The notes: generated from the sequence alone by a model not told the origin. A DNA stretch of 7,034 nt from an uncultured Eubacteriales bacterium (GCA_900313855.1 OMSZ01000223.1:1-7034), one strand, 5' to 3'; counted from the first letter of the stretch, positions 1-5,917 are shown. Translations and numbers: made by a program.

Positions 1-40
1 AAAGACAGAGACATTTGAATTATTTTTAAGGAGGAATACC

Positions 41-475
41 ATGAAGAGTTATATGGCAAGCCCATCGACAATCGAGAGACAGTGGTATGTAATTGACGCA
101 ACAGGACATACATTAGGACGTTTGGCATCTGAGATCGCAAGCGTATTAAGAGGTAAGGATAAGCCTACATTTACACCTCATATTGATACAGGTGATTATG
201 TAGTAGTTGTTAATGCAGATAAGATTAAAGTAACAGGTAAGAAGTTAGATCAGAAGATCTACTACAATTATTCAGGATATATCGGCGGATTGAAAGAGAC
301 AACTCTTAAAGAGATGTTAGCTAAGAAGCCGGAAGAAGTTCTCCGCAAGGCTGTAAAGGGAATGCTTCCTAAGGGACCTTTGGGACGTCAGATGATCACA
401 AAGTTACATGTGTATGCAGGACCTGAGCACAAGCAGCAGGCACAGCAGCCCAAAGAGTTAGAGATTAAGTATTAA
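41..475 (+). CDS. rplM: 50S ribosomal protein L13
   Basis: Ribosomal protein L13, a large-subunit component that binds 23S rRNA early in assembly. The 144-residue length is normal for the family. The N-terminal part ([20 protein letters not shown], about residues 11-30) and the signature region [25 protein letters not shown] (split by eye at about 106-130) are typical of bacterial L13. The start at 41 is supported by AAGGAGG at 28-34 with a 6-nt spacer. The in-frame ATG at 53 has no such site, and the extra MKSY residues are common in clostridial L13. The stop codon overlaps by one base an in-frame ATG of the next reading frame, and rpsI follows 17 nt downstream, the classic L13-S9 operon. 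The promoter and any L13 leader RNA lie mostly upstream of the window. Confidence 0.98.
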   Translation: MKSYMASPSTIERQWYVIDATGHTLGRLASEIASVLRGKDKPTFTPHIDTGDYVVVVNADKIKVTGKKLDQKIYYNYSGYIGGLKETTLKEMLAKKPEEVLRKAVKGMLPKGPLGRQMITKLHVYAGPEHKQQAQQPKELEIKY

Positions 476-477
476 TG

Positions 478-484
478 AAGGAGG
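478..484 (+). promoter_or_regulatory. Ribosome binding site deciding the rpsI start
   Basis: AAGGAGG lies 8 nt before GTG at 493. It sits downstream of the ATG at 475, so that ATG cannot use it. This selects the GTG as the true rpsI start. Confidence 0.85.
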
Positions 485-492
485 ACAAAGTA

Positions 493-888
493 GTGGCTAA
501 ATCAGCAAGATTTTATGGAACAGGTAGAAGAAAAAGCAGTGTTGCAAGAGTATACTTAACACCTGGTACAGGTAAGATTACAATCAATAAGAAAGATATG
601 GAAGATTACTTTGGACTTGATACTTTGAAGCTCATTGTTAATCAGCCATTTGTTGTAACTAATACAGTTGGAAAGTTCGATGTACTTGTTAATGTTCGTG
701 GTGGTGGATACACAGGTCAGGCCGGTGCAATCCGTCATGGTATTTCAAGAGCATTGTTAGAGGCAGACGCTGAGAATCGTCCTTCACTTAAGAAGGCAGG
801 ATACCTTACTCGTGACTCTCGTATGAAGGAGAGAAAGAAGTATGGTTTGAAGGCAGCTCGTCGTGCACCACAGTTCTCAAAGAGATAA
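493..888 (+). CDS. rpsI: 30S ribosomal protein S9
   Basis: Ribosomal protein S9, a small-subunit head protein whose C-terminal tail reaches the P-site tRNA. Starting at GTG 493 gives 131 residues beginning [20 protein letters not shown], the usual length and N-terminus. An ATG at 475 in the same frame would add six residues (MKEDKV) that are really the translated Shine-Dalgarno region. The S9 signature [19 protein letters not shown] spans about residues 70-88. The basic tail ends RRAPQFSKR, with the conserved terminal Lys-Arg that contacts tRNA. It is co-transcribed with rplM and followed immediately by a strong terminator, so the operon has two genes here. Confidence 0.98.
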   Translation: MAKSARFYGTGRRKSSVARVYLTPGTGKITINKKDMEDYFGLDTLKLIVNQPFVVTNTVGKFDVLVNVRGGGYTGQAGAIRHGISRALLEADAENRPSLKKAGYLTRDSRMKERKKYGLKAARRAPQFSKR

Positions 889-920
889 TCAAAAAGCCCC
901 CGATTCTGGGGGTTTTTTTG
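886..920 (+). terminator. Intrinsic terminator of rplM-rpsI
   Basis: CCCCC (897-901), loop GATTCT, GGGGG (908-912), then seven T (913-919). The A-run before the stem pairs with the T-run, and the pairing continues through TAATC/GATTA, starting in the rpsI stop codon. The A-tract on the other side means the structure could also stop minus-strand transcription. Confidence 0.95.
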
Positions 921-926
921 ATTATC

Positions 927-998
927 CCGCTCTAACGAGCGGACTTCTAAGCTATGCATTCGAAGTTCTCCGCTACAAACGTGCCACAGGCACGTTTG
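927..998. repeat. Cluster of intergenic hairpins
   Basis: Three inverted repeats stand side by side. CCGCTC/GAGCGG (927-942) has a 4-nt loop. ACTTC/GAAGT (943-966) has a 14-nt loop. CAAACGTGCC/GGCACGTTTG (976-998) is a perfect 10-bp stem with a 3-nt loop. GCGGA (939-943) can also pair with TCCGC (969-973), so the first two hairpins compete with a larger fold. No T-tract follows, so these are not ordinary terminators. They resemble, in style only, the hairpin chain at 6896-7000. They may be a dispersed intergenic repeat or a structured RNA remnant. Confidence 0.6.
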
Positions 999-1035
999 CT
1001 TAACGCTGTGACAGTTTAGTAAGAGATAATTTATG

Positions 1036-1064
1036 TTGCAATTTTGGGTTCAAAGTGTTATTAT
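1036..1064 (+). promoter_or_regulatory. Candidate sigma-A promoter for a short transcript
   Basis: TTGCAA (1036-1041), 17-nt spacer, TATTAT (1059-1064). Spacing is ideal and each box is one or two bases from consensus. No well-placed ORF follows before the terminator at 1125-1159, so the expected product is an RNA of about 90 nt. The region is AT-rich, which weakens the match. Confidence 0.4.
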
Positions 1065-1070
1065 AAATAA

Positions 1071-1159
1071 AGGAAACAACCGCTCCACAAAATGTGGTTT
1101 GACCTGGTTAATATTATGATAAATCACCCTTCACTCAGTAAAGTACAAGGGTGTTTTTT
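1071..1159 (+). ncRNA. Candidate small RNA of about 90 nt
   Basis: The stretch between the promoter at 1036-1064 and the terminator at 1125-1159 could be an independent small RNA. It contains a hairpin CCACA/TGTGG (1085-1097, 3-nt loop) enclosed by AACC/GGTT (1078-1081 with 1106-1109), then the terminator stem. I do not recognise a riboswitch or known RNA family. It could equally be a terminated leader of nadA, since nadA lies downstream on the same strand. The only ORF in it (from 1092) has no usable ribosome binding site. Confidence 0.3.
1125..1159 (+). terminator. Intrinsic terminator between rpsI and nadA
   Basis: CACCCTT (1125-1131) pairs with AAGGGTG (1147-1153), followed by six T (1154-1159). 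The 15-nt loop can form a smaller ACT/AGT stem. It isolates the nadA promoter from upstream transcription, or ends the candidate small RNA. Confidence 0.8.
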
Positions 1160-1168
1160 CTATGTACA

Positions 1169-1208
1169 ACTTACAAAACGTAAAAACGAATGTAAGTAAT
1201 GCTATAAT
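1169..1208 (+). promoter_or_regulatory. nadA promoter with overlapping inverted repeat
   Basis: TATAAT at 1203-1208 is preceded by TG at 1200-1201, giving an extended -10 element. No good -35 is present at the right distance, consistent with an extended -10 or activator-dependent promoter. ACTTACA (1169-1175) and TGTAAGT (1191-1197) form a perfect 7-bp inverted repeat around a 15-nt centre, about two helical turns between half-sites, covering the -35 region. This is a plausible operator. In Firmicutes, NAD synthesis genes are often controlled by the niacin-responsive repressor NiaR, but I cannot confirm that this matches its motif. Confidence 0.55.
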
Positions 1209-1280
1209 GAATAAGCCGAAAATCAGCAAAATATTATCCTGAATGTCGGAAAGGTTCAAGACAAAAACGGAGGAATAACC

Positions 1281-2192
1281 ATGAACGATGAGATGATCAG
1301 CCGCATCAAGGCATTAAAAGAAGAGAAAGATGTTGTTATACTTGCCCATTATTATGTTGATGGAGCAGTACAGGAGATTGCGGATTATGTAGGGGATTCC
1401 TTCTACTTGGCAAAGGTTGCAACTAAGGTAAAGGAAGCTAATATCCTTTTTGGCGGCGTGTCATTCATGGGTGAAAGCGCTAAGCTTCTTAATCCGTCTA
1501 AGAAGGTCGTTATGGTGGACAGCCTTGCAGATTGTCCAATGGCTCATATGGTTACCAAGGAAAAGATTGCGGAGATCAGAGAGAAATATGATGATCTTGC
1601 GGTAGTTTGCTATGTGAATTCAACAGCTGAGATCAAGTCGGTTTCGGATGTGTGTGTTACATCTTCTAATGCCCTTAAGGTTGTAAGTAATATAGCTGAG
1701 AAGAATATATTCTTCGTTCCTGATAATAACCTCGGAAGATATGTTGCAACTAAGCTTCCGGAGAAGAATTTCATTTTTAATGATGGTTTCTGCCATGTTC
1801 ATAAGAGTATAGCAAAGGAGGATGTGCTTAAAGCAAAGGAGGCGCGTCCTGATGCAGAGGTGCTCACACATCCGGAGTGTACAATGGATGTATTGGAGAT
1901 TTCAGATTTTATAGGAAGTACCTCTGAGATAATAGATTATGCGACGGCAAGTGATAAGAAGGAATTCATTATATGTACCGAGATGGGCGTATTCTTTGAG
2001 CTTATGCAGAAGAACCCTGATAAGAGGTTCTATTCTGTCGGACACAGACAGTTCTGTCCGAATATGAAGCTTGTCACAATAGATAAGGTACTTGATGCTT
2101 TAGAGAAGATGGATCCTGAGGTGGTTCTTCCTGATGACATCATGGAGTCAGCAAAGAAACCGCTTGAGAGAATGCTCGAGCTTGCAAAGTAA
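1281..2192 (+). CDS. nadA: Quinolinate synthase NadA
   Basis: Quinolinate synthase condenses iminoaspartate with dihydroxyacetone phosphate to make quinolinate, the precursor of NAD, using a [4Fe-4S] cluster in the cytoplasm. The 303 residues match the compact type of NadA. Three cysteines with the family's spacing are present: C85 (LADCPMA), C171 (DGFCHVHK) and C259 (HRQFCPNMK). Other conserved parts are ILAHYYV (20-26), VGDSFYLAK (37-45), the VCYVNS segment (109-114), VPDNNLGRYVA (146-156), HPEC (197-200) and TEMGVFFEL (233-241). GGAGG at 1269-1273 precedes the ATG by 7 nt. It stands alone: the gene before is separated by terminators and the gene after is convergent, so nadB and nadC, if present, lie elsewhere. 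Upstream sequence suggests control at the promoter by a palindrome. Confidence 0.97.
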   Translation: MNDEMISRIKALKEEKDVVILAHYYVDGAVQEIADYVGDSFYLAKVATKVKEANILFGGVSFMGESAKLLNPSKKVVMVDSLADCPMAHMVTKEKIAEIREKYDDLAVVCYVNSTAEIKSVSDVCVTSSNALKVVSNIAEKNIFFVPDNNLGRYVATKLPEKNFIFNDGFCHVHKSIAKEDVLKAKEARPDAEVLTHPECTMDVLEISDFIGSTSEIIDYATASDKKEFIICTEMGVFFELMQKNPDKRFYSVGHRQFCPNMKLVTIDKVLDALEKMDPEVVLPDDIMESAKKPLERMLELAK

Positions 2193-2209
2193 TAATATAT
2201 TACCTTGCA
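2183..2209. repeat. Hairpin spanning both convergent stop codons
   Basis: TGCAAAGTAATA (2183-2194) pairs with TATTACCTTGCA (2198-2209), 11 of 12 positions, with one A/C mismatch and a 3-nt loop. It contains the nadA stop (2190-2192) and the stop of the minus-strand gene (2200-2202). There is no T-tract on either strand. It may form a 3'-end structure or partial terminator for both transcripts in the 7-nt gap. Confidence 0.55.
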
Positions 2210-2994
2210 GACAGCCGGCTTCTCCACTTGATGGCTTCGTCGCGGTAGCTTTCGGCTACATGCATAAGTTCATTATATTGATTTTTGGCACTCTCGATCT
2301 GGGCTTCCCGGATCACGAGTGCTTTTTGTAATTTGTCAGCTTTATTTTTGATGTCTTCTAACTGATGTTCAAGCTCCGATATTTTTTGCGGGTATTTTCT
2401 TGCCTGCTGTTCAAATTCTTCCAATTCAGATATTCTTTGAAGGTGAAGGACACACTGTTTTTCCAATTCTTCGTTTTTCTGCTCCTGTATTACCATAAGC
2501 TTTTTGCTCTCGTCTGCTTTATGCTCGGTGGTCTTTAAGCGTTCGACGTACGTACTTAGCTTTTCCTGTAACACCCGGTTATCTTCTTTGATGGAGGTTG
2601 AAGTGCTGTCTGATACGATCTCAGACAGATCGGCAGATAATTCCATCATTTTCAGATCGTAATTCCTTGGTGCTGCACCTTGATGTCTTCTTGCTGAATA
2701 ATTATATTCTGTGGTATTCTGTGTTTCTGCATTATCACCGGTTAAGGTCTGCGCTGCAATGTTATCAAAACCGTGTATAATTAACCTTCCAACGGCCAGT
2801 CTGCCTGCAGTCGTAAGGTAGCTGAAGTATACAGTATGCTCATTAATTGCGGCATTTAATGTGGAAGCGTGGTTGTGTGCAATATAAGTCGGACGTGAAA
2901 TAAAATCAGTCTGAATTCTTCGGAGGGCAATGTGAACCCCTGTGGAATAGAATATGAGCTTGTTATCTTTGGACAGATCGAAAATAAAATACAT
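2200..2994 (-). CDS. Unrecognised protein: small N-terminal domain plus coiled coil
   Basis: Family not recognised. The 264-residue product has two parts. Residues 1-85 look globular and beta-rich, with two similar stretches, KLIFYSTGVHIALRRI (12-27) and TVYFSYLTTAGRLAVGRLI (54-72). These could be related strand pairs, as in a propeller-like or lectin-like fold (inference, weak). A Thr/Asn-rich linker (about 86-115) leads to a long heptad-type coiled coil (about 135-250) rich in E, K, L and Q, ending in a basic tail, WRSRLSAR. There is no signal peptide or membrane segment and only one cysteine (C181). The start at 2994 is chosen because GGAGG (minus strand, 3006-3002) lies 7 nt upstream. An in-frame ATG at 3096 would add 34 residues across the promoter region with no ribosome binding site. 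It is divergent from the Cys-rich gene at 3098, so the two may be co-regulated. Confidence 0.85.
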   Translation of the reverse strand: MYFIFDLSKDNKLIFYSTGVHIALRRIQTDFISRPTYIAHNHASTLNAAINEHTVYFSYLTTAGRLAVGRLIIHGFDNIAAQTLTGDNAETQNTTEYNYSARRHQGAAPRNYDLKMMELSADLSEIVSDSTSTSIKEDNRVLQEKLSTYVERLKTTEHKADESKKLMVIQEQKNEELEKQCVLHLQRISELEEFEQQARKYPQKISELEHQLEDIKNKADKLQKALVIREAQIESAKNQYNELMHVAESYRDEAIKWRSRLSAR

Positions 2995-3001
2995 TGATAA
3001 G

Positions 3002-3010
3002 CCTCCTCTT
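3002..3010 (-). promoter_or_regulatory. Ribosome binding site deciding the start at 2994
   Basis: On the minus strand AAGAGGAGG ends 7 nt before the ATG at 2994-2992. It is the only strong site in the upstream open frame, and it rules out the longer reading from 3096. Confidence 0.8.
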
Positions 3011-3042
3011 GGTCGCGGTGAGATTTTTACTATATATATGGG

Positions 3043-3076
3043 AACATTTGACGATTTAGAACATATTATATAATAA
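3043..3076 (+). promoter_or_regulatory. Candidate promoter of the Cys-rich gene, in the divergent region
   Basis: Two readings overlap. TTTGAC (3047-3052), 16-nt spacer, TATAAT (3069-3074) fits sigma-A. AC (3044-3045), 16-nt spacer, CATATTATA (3062-3070) fits the sporulation sigma-K pattern AC-N16-CATAnnnTA. The -10 region is the self-complementary ATTATATAAT (3065-3074), so it could be read in both directions and also serve the minus-strand gene. AT-rich sequence makes chance matches likely. Confidence 0.4.
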
Positions 3077-3097
3077 ACAAGTATAAGGAAATGCATT

Positions 3098-4009
3098 ATG
3101 GCGAAATGTAAATGTTCAAAAAGACCGAGAATCGCAAGCCGGACAGTTCAGGGAATGTCGCCGTGCCAGCAGGGGTGTGTGGATGTGTGTGCCAATCCTG
3201 TATGCGCAGAGCCTAAGGTGCTCTCGATCATGGCGCCGCTTATCTATGATGAGATCGGCATTAACCTGTGCACAAGCTTTGAATTAGGTGTAGATGTTGC
3301 AGCGACATATCCGACGGCTGCATGTGCAACTGCCAAGGTAATAAATGCAACCTATACCTATGGTGACGGAAATGTGGTGATCAATTCATTAGCCGGCAGG
3401 CCGAACTGCTACGGAGTAACTCTTTCCAATATCACTGTGGAATTCGCCGTTAATCTCTATGACAACAATGGAAGATTGCTTGATACGGTTTATCCGACAG
3501 CGGTTTATCTTCCTTCAGACACTACGGCGCCGACTTACGACGAAGAGACCAACCCCGATGCGGTAGAGCTTGAGATATTTGCGCCTTATGGTTATTCGTA
3601 TACGGCGGCAGAAACTAACACACCTGTACTCAATTTCATGGGATATCTTGACACAAACAATTCTATGCAGCAGGGACTTAATATGTATGGTTTTGCCAAG
3701 GTGCTTGATTTTGATGTGACGGACAGTACGGTTACGGTCGGACTCACACTCGTGCTTGCAAGCATGTATTACACCGGTTATAAGGTAGCCAGCCAGGGCA
3801 GGATAGATACACCGAAGGGAAGTATCATTTCACCTGAAGATTCTGACTGCATGATGTTCGTCCAGGGAGATCTTCTTAATCTTGCGATCAAGCCGCTTGA
3901 TCTTGGAGCACCATATTATGAGGAGCAGTATAAGAATGACTGCGAGCCTTCAGGCTGTGGAAATGCTGCCTGCGATAACAATGATGTGGTTCCGGGAATT
4001 GAGAGATAA
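3098..4009 (+). CDS. Cysteine-rich, beta-rich protein of unknown function
   Basis: Family not recognised. The 303-residue product has 13 cysteines at the two ends: 4, 6, 23, 27, 31, 36, 58, 76 and 104, then 251, 282, 287 and 292. Residues 105-250 contain none. That central part is rich in alternating hydrophobic/Thr/Asp segments (GVTLSNITVEFAVNLYD, DSTVTVGLTLVLASMYY), suggesting beta strands. The N-terminus is basic (KCKCSKRPR) and lacks a signal peptide or membrane helix. Terminal Cys clusters around a beta core suggest a protein cross-linked into an insoluble layer, such as a spore coat or appendage; this is inference, supported only by a possible sigma-K-like promoter. Metal binding by the N-terminal Cys cluster is an alternative. 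The ribosome binding site is modest (AAGGAA, 3085-3090). A terminator follows at 4035, so the gene is monocistronic. Confidence 0.85.
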   Translation: MAKCKCSKRPRIASRTVQGMSPCQQGCVDVCANPVCAEPKVLSIMAPLIYDEIGINLCTSFELGVDVAATYPTAACATAKVINATYTYGDGNVVINSLAGRPNCYGVTLSNITVEFAVNLYDNNGRLLDTVYPTAVYLPSDTTAPTYDEETNPDAVELEIFAPYGYSYTAAETNTPVLNFMGYLDTNNSMQQGLNMYGFAKVLDFDVTDSTVTVGLTLVLASMYYTGYKVASQGRIDTPKGSIISPEDSDCMMFVQGDLLNLAIKPLDLGAPYYEEQYKNDCEPSGCGNAACDNNDVVPGIER

Positions 4010-4034
4010 TTGAAATAATCTTTATGTTTGGAAA

Positions 4035-4075
4035 ATGATCCTGCAGCGCCTCATGTGGCTTGCGGGATCATTTTT
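4035..4075 (+). terminator. Intrinsic terminator of the Cys-rich gene
   Basis: ATGATCC (4035-4041) and GGATCAT (4065-4071) form the base of a stem that extends inward to about 12 bp with two G-T wobbles (TGCAG with TTGCG). Five T follow from 4071. It lies 26 nt after the stop codon at 4009. Confidence 0.9.
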
Positions 4076-4180
4076 GCTGTAATCATATCAGACATTATCT
4101 ATATTTTTCATTAACTCAAAAAAGCGCGAAAAGCACAGTGTTTTGTCTATATTATTTAATTATTATTCTTATTTTTTCCA

Positions 4181-4237
4181 TTGTTTTTTTTATAAAAAGT
4201 GTTAAACTATATATGAGTGGCATTTTATCAAAGCCAC
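4181..4237 (+). promoter_or_regulatory. Weak promoter region and leader hairpin of the PLC-like operon
   Basis: TTGTTT (4181-4186) with TAAACT (4203-4208, 16-nt spacer) is the best sigma-A-like pair in a very AT-rich stretch. TATATA (4208-4213) is an alternative -10. Just downstream, GTGGC (4217-4221) and GCCAC (4233-4237) form an inverted repeat around 11 nt, which could be a leader hairpin or an operator. Neither assignment is strong. Confidence 0.25.
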
Positions 4238-4282
4238 ACGAATATTTATATTATGCGGTAATTATGGACAAGGAGGTATAAC

Positions 4283-4924
4283 ATGCGTAAGAAGTCACAT
4301 ATTTCTTTGGCAAGACATATTGTTAATGTATCAGAGCATAGTAATTTTGATAAGCATAAGAAGGCTTTCTATATTGGCAGTATTCTTCCCGACTGCAAGC
4401 CGTCATTTCTGACACAGCGTCATGAGATAACGGGTACGAAGCAGCTTGTGGAAAAGCAGATTGGCAGACTTACCAGCGGCTACAGTCATTCGGGACAGTT
4501 GTCTACCATGTATTATACCAAGCTTGGAGAGGTGCTGCATTACGTGGCGGATTATTTTACTTATCCTCATAACAAGGAATATCCAGGAAGCATGAAGGAT
4601 CACTGTGTATATGAGGGAGAGCTTAAGCACCGCTTAAGAGCCTATATTAAAGAGCTTAATGAGAAGAATATAGAACATTGGAAGGCACAGATCAACCTTG
4701 AAGATATGTCAAGGTTTAACAATGTTTCAGATATAATGAGATATATCGAGGAGCAGCACAGATATTATATAAGAAGGGGAAGCCATTCGGTTGAGCAGGA
4801 CTGCAGATACATAGTAGGCGTATGTTCAACGGTATCTGCGGCTATACTTCATGTGTGCATGCTCTCTATGCAGCCCATACATCGCCATCATCATGTGTAC
4901 GCGCATGTGGCAGGCAGGGCATGA
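4283..4924 (+). CDS. Zinc-dependent phospholipase C-like protein
   Basis: Resembles the zinc-dependent phospholipase C / S1-P1 nuclease-like fold (Zn_dep_PLPC family) that is widespread in clostridia as small proteins of about 200 residues. Candidate metal ligands follow the family order: H6 and H12 (SHISLARHIV), D37 (ILPD), H47 (RHEITG), H86, D90 and H96 in GEVLHYVADYFTYPHN, then H107 and E111 (DHCVYEGEL). There is no signal peptide, so it is probably cytoplasmic, unlike secreted alpha-toxin, and it lacks a C2-type membrane-binding domain. Its substrate is not known. The C-terminus is unusually His-rich (HRHHHVYAHV, 200-209). AAGGAGG at 4270-4276 with a 6-nt spacer fixes the start. The stop overlaps the next start as ATGA, so the two genes are translationally coupled. 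Confidence 0.88.
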   Translation: MRKKSHISLARHIVNVSEHSNFDKHKKAFYIGSILPDCKPSFLTQRHEITGTKQLVEKQIGRLTSGYSHSGQLSTMYYTKLGEVLHYVADYFTYPHNKEYPGSMKDHCVYEGELKHRLRAYIKELNEKNIEHWKAQINLEDMSRFNNVSDIMRYIEEQHRYYIRRGSHSVEQDCRYIVGVCSTVSAAILHVCMLSMQPIHRHHHVYAHVAGRA

Positions 4925-5904
4925 TTATGCTTATGAAATTCTATAAAATTAATATCAGATTGTTTATGATAATATTAATTCTTATCTTAGCAGCTCCGGT
5001 AACTGCGAACGCAAAGGTTAAGAAAATCTCAGTTTCAACTCAGGATGAATTTTTTACTGCGCTCGGACATCAAGTGCTTGAACATAGAGCTCAGCAGTTT
5101 TACTATATATCTTCTGATGATCTCAAAAAGCAGATAACCGTTAACCGGGATTTTCAACAGCCGTTTTACGATCATTATAATCCTAAGGATCCTTTAGCAT
5201 CCGGCTGCTACACACATCTTGCCATTAATGATTTTCGTATGTCCTGGTACAATGTCACAAGTCGCACTCTTAATGTTACCATGAAATACTTTGTTCCTAA
5301 TGAGACTATGGATGAGTATTATAAGGAAATGAGCGATCTTGCCAAAGAATTGAGAAAAGACAATGACTACGAAAGTGTCAAAGCAGTTCATGATTATATT
5401 ATAAAGCGTGTAGAATATGATTATAATTCCAAGGGAACTAATTATACTGATATCGAAGGCTTTAGGGAAAATCGGATGGTATGCCAGGGATATAGCATGG
5501 CTGCATACGTTCTTCTTTGTGATATGGGTATACCGGTAAGAATTGTTACCGGAACAGCGGGAGCAGATGGGAAATCCGAAGCTCATGCCTGGAACGTTGT
5601 ACAGGTTGATGGCAAATGGTACAACTTGGATGTTACCTGGGATGATGCCGGTGGCGATAAGGTGGTCTATGATTATTTCCTTAAAGGGCGGAATGATTTT
5701 CCTTATCATCTGCCGGGAGGAATGTATGCCGATGCAGCATTTAACAGCATGATATCAGAAGAATCATATCTTACTCCGATGGAATTAAGGAACAATATTT
5801 TTTCATCCATACCGTCGCTTGTTTTTCCGGTAATATCAGTTTTGGTGATCTACTGCTTTATAAAAATCAAAAGAAGAGAAAATACATACGATAGTATTTC
5901 GTGA
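4921..5904 (+). CDS. Membrane-anchored transglutaminase-like protein
   Basis: A transglutaminase-like (papain-fold) domain protein, probably a cysteine peptidase or amidase acting at the cell surface. The catalytic triad is visible: C188 (MVCQGYS), H222 (EAHAWNVV) and D237 (LDVTWDD), within about residues 150-260. Before it lies a helical run (KAVHDYIIKRVEYDY) typical of these domains. The N-terminus has a hydrophobic helix (about 10-29) ending in ANA, a possible signal peptidase I site. A second helix (about 296-315) followed by KIKRREN suggests a C-terminal membrane anchor with a cytoplasmic tail. The start at 4921 is chosen because it overlaps the previous stop as ATGA and places the signal sequence at the N-terminus; ATGs at 4927 and 4933 are alternatives. 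The open frame reaches back to 4822, but that part lies inside the upstream gene. The substrate is unknown; cell-wall or surface-protein processing is inferred. Confidence 0.9.
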   Translation: MIMLMKFYKINIRLFMIILILILAAPVTANAKVKKISVSTQDEFFTALGHQVLEHRAQQFYYISSDDLKKQITVNRDFQQPFYDHYNPKDPLASGCYTHLAINDFRMSWYNVTSRTLNVTMKYFVPNETMDEYYKEMSDLAKELRKDNDYESVKAVHDYIIKRVEYDYNSKGTNYTDIEGFRENRMVCQGYSMAAYVLLCDMGIPVRIVTGTAGADGKSEAHAWNVVQVDGKWYNLDVTWDDAGGDKVVYDYFLKGRNDFPYHLPGGMYADAAFNSMISEESYLTPMELRNNIFSSIPSLVFPVISVLVIYCFIKIKRRENTYDSIS

Positions 5905-5917
5905 ATTATAGGTTGAA

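Noticed and set aside
735..959. Minus-strand ORF across the 3' end of rpsI
   Set aside because: It is antisense to rpsI and crosses the terminator; no recognisable protein or ribosome binding site.
1065..1160. Known riboswitch (NAD, preQ1, purine, fluoride or ZTP type) upstream of nadA
   Set aside because: None of the conserved core sequences of these classes that I know can be seen, and a separate promoter lies between this stretch and nadA.
1092..1199. 35-codon ORF (MWFDLVNIM...) in the candidate small RNA
   Set aside because: Its nearest purine-rich site is about 16 nt away, it runs through the terminator and its T-tract, and its end lies in the nadA promoter.
2995..3096. N-terminal extension of the minus-strand coiled-coil gene to 3096
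   Set aside because: It would run across the divergent promoter region and place a strong ribosome binding site inside the coding sequence; the ATG at 2994 fits that site.
4060..4281. Plus-strand ORF of 73 codons with a hydrophobic stretch before the PLC-like gene
   Set aside because: It starts inside the terminator stem of the Cys-rich gene, has no ribosome binding site, covers very AT-rich promoter sequence, and includes the next gene's ribosome binding site.
4822..4920. N-terminal extension of the transglutaminase-like gene
   Set aside because: It lies inside the PLC-like gene in another frame, and it would put 33 residues ahead of a clear signal sequence.
5194..5709. Minus-strand ORF of 171 codons
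   Set aside because: It is the antisense shadow of the transglutaminase-like gene, whose catalytic motifs show which strand is coding.
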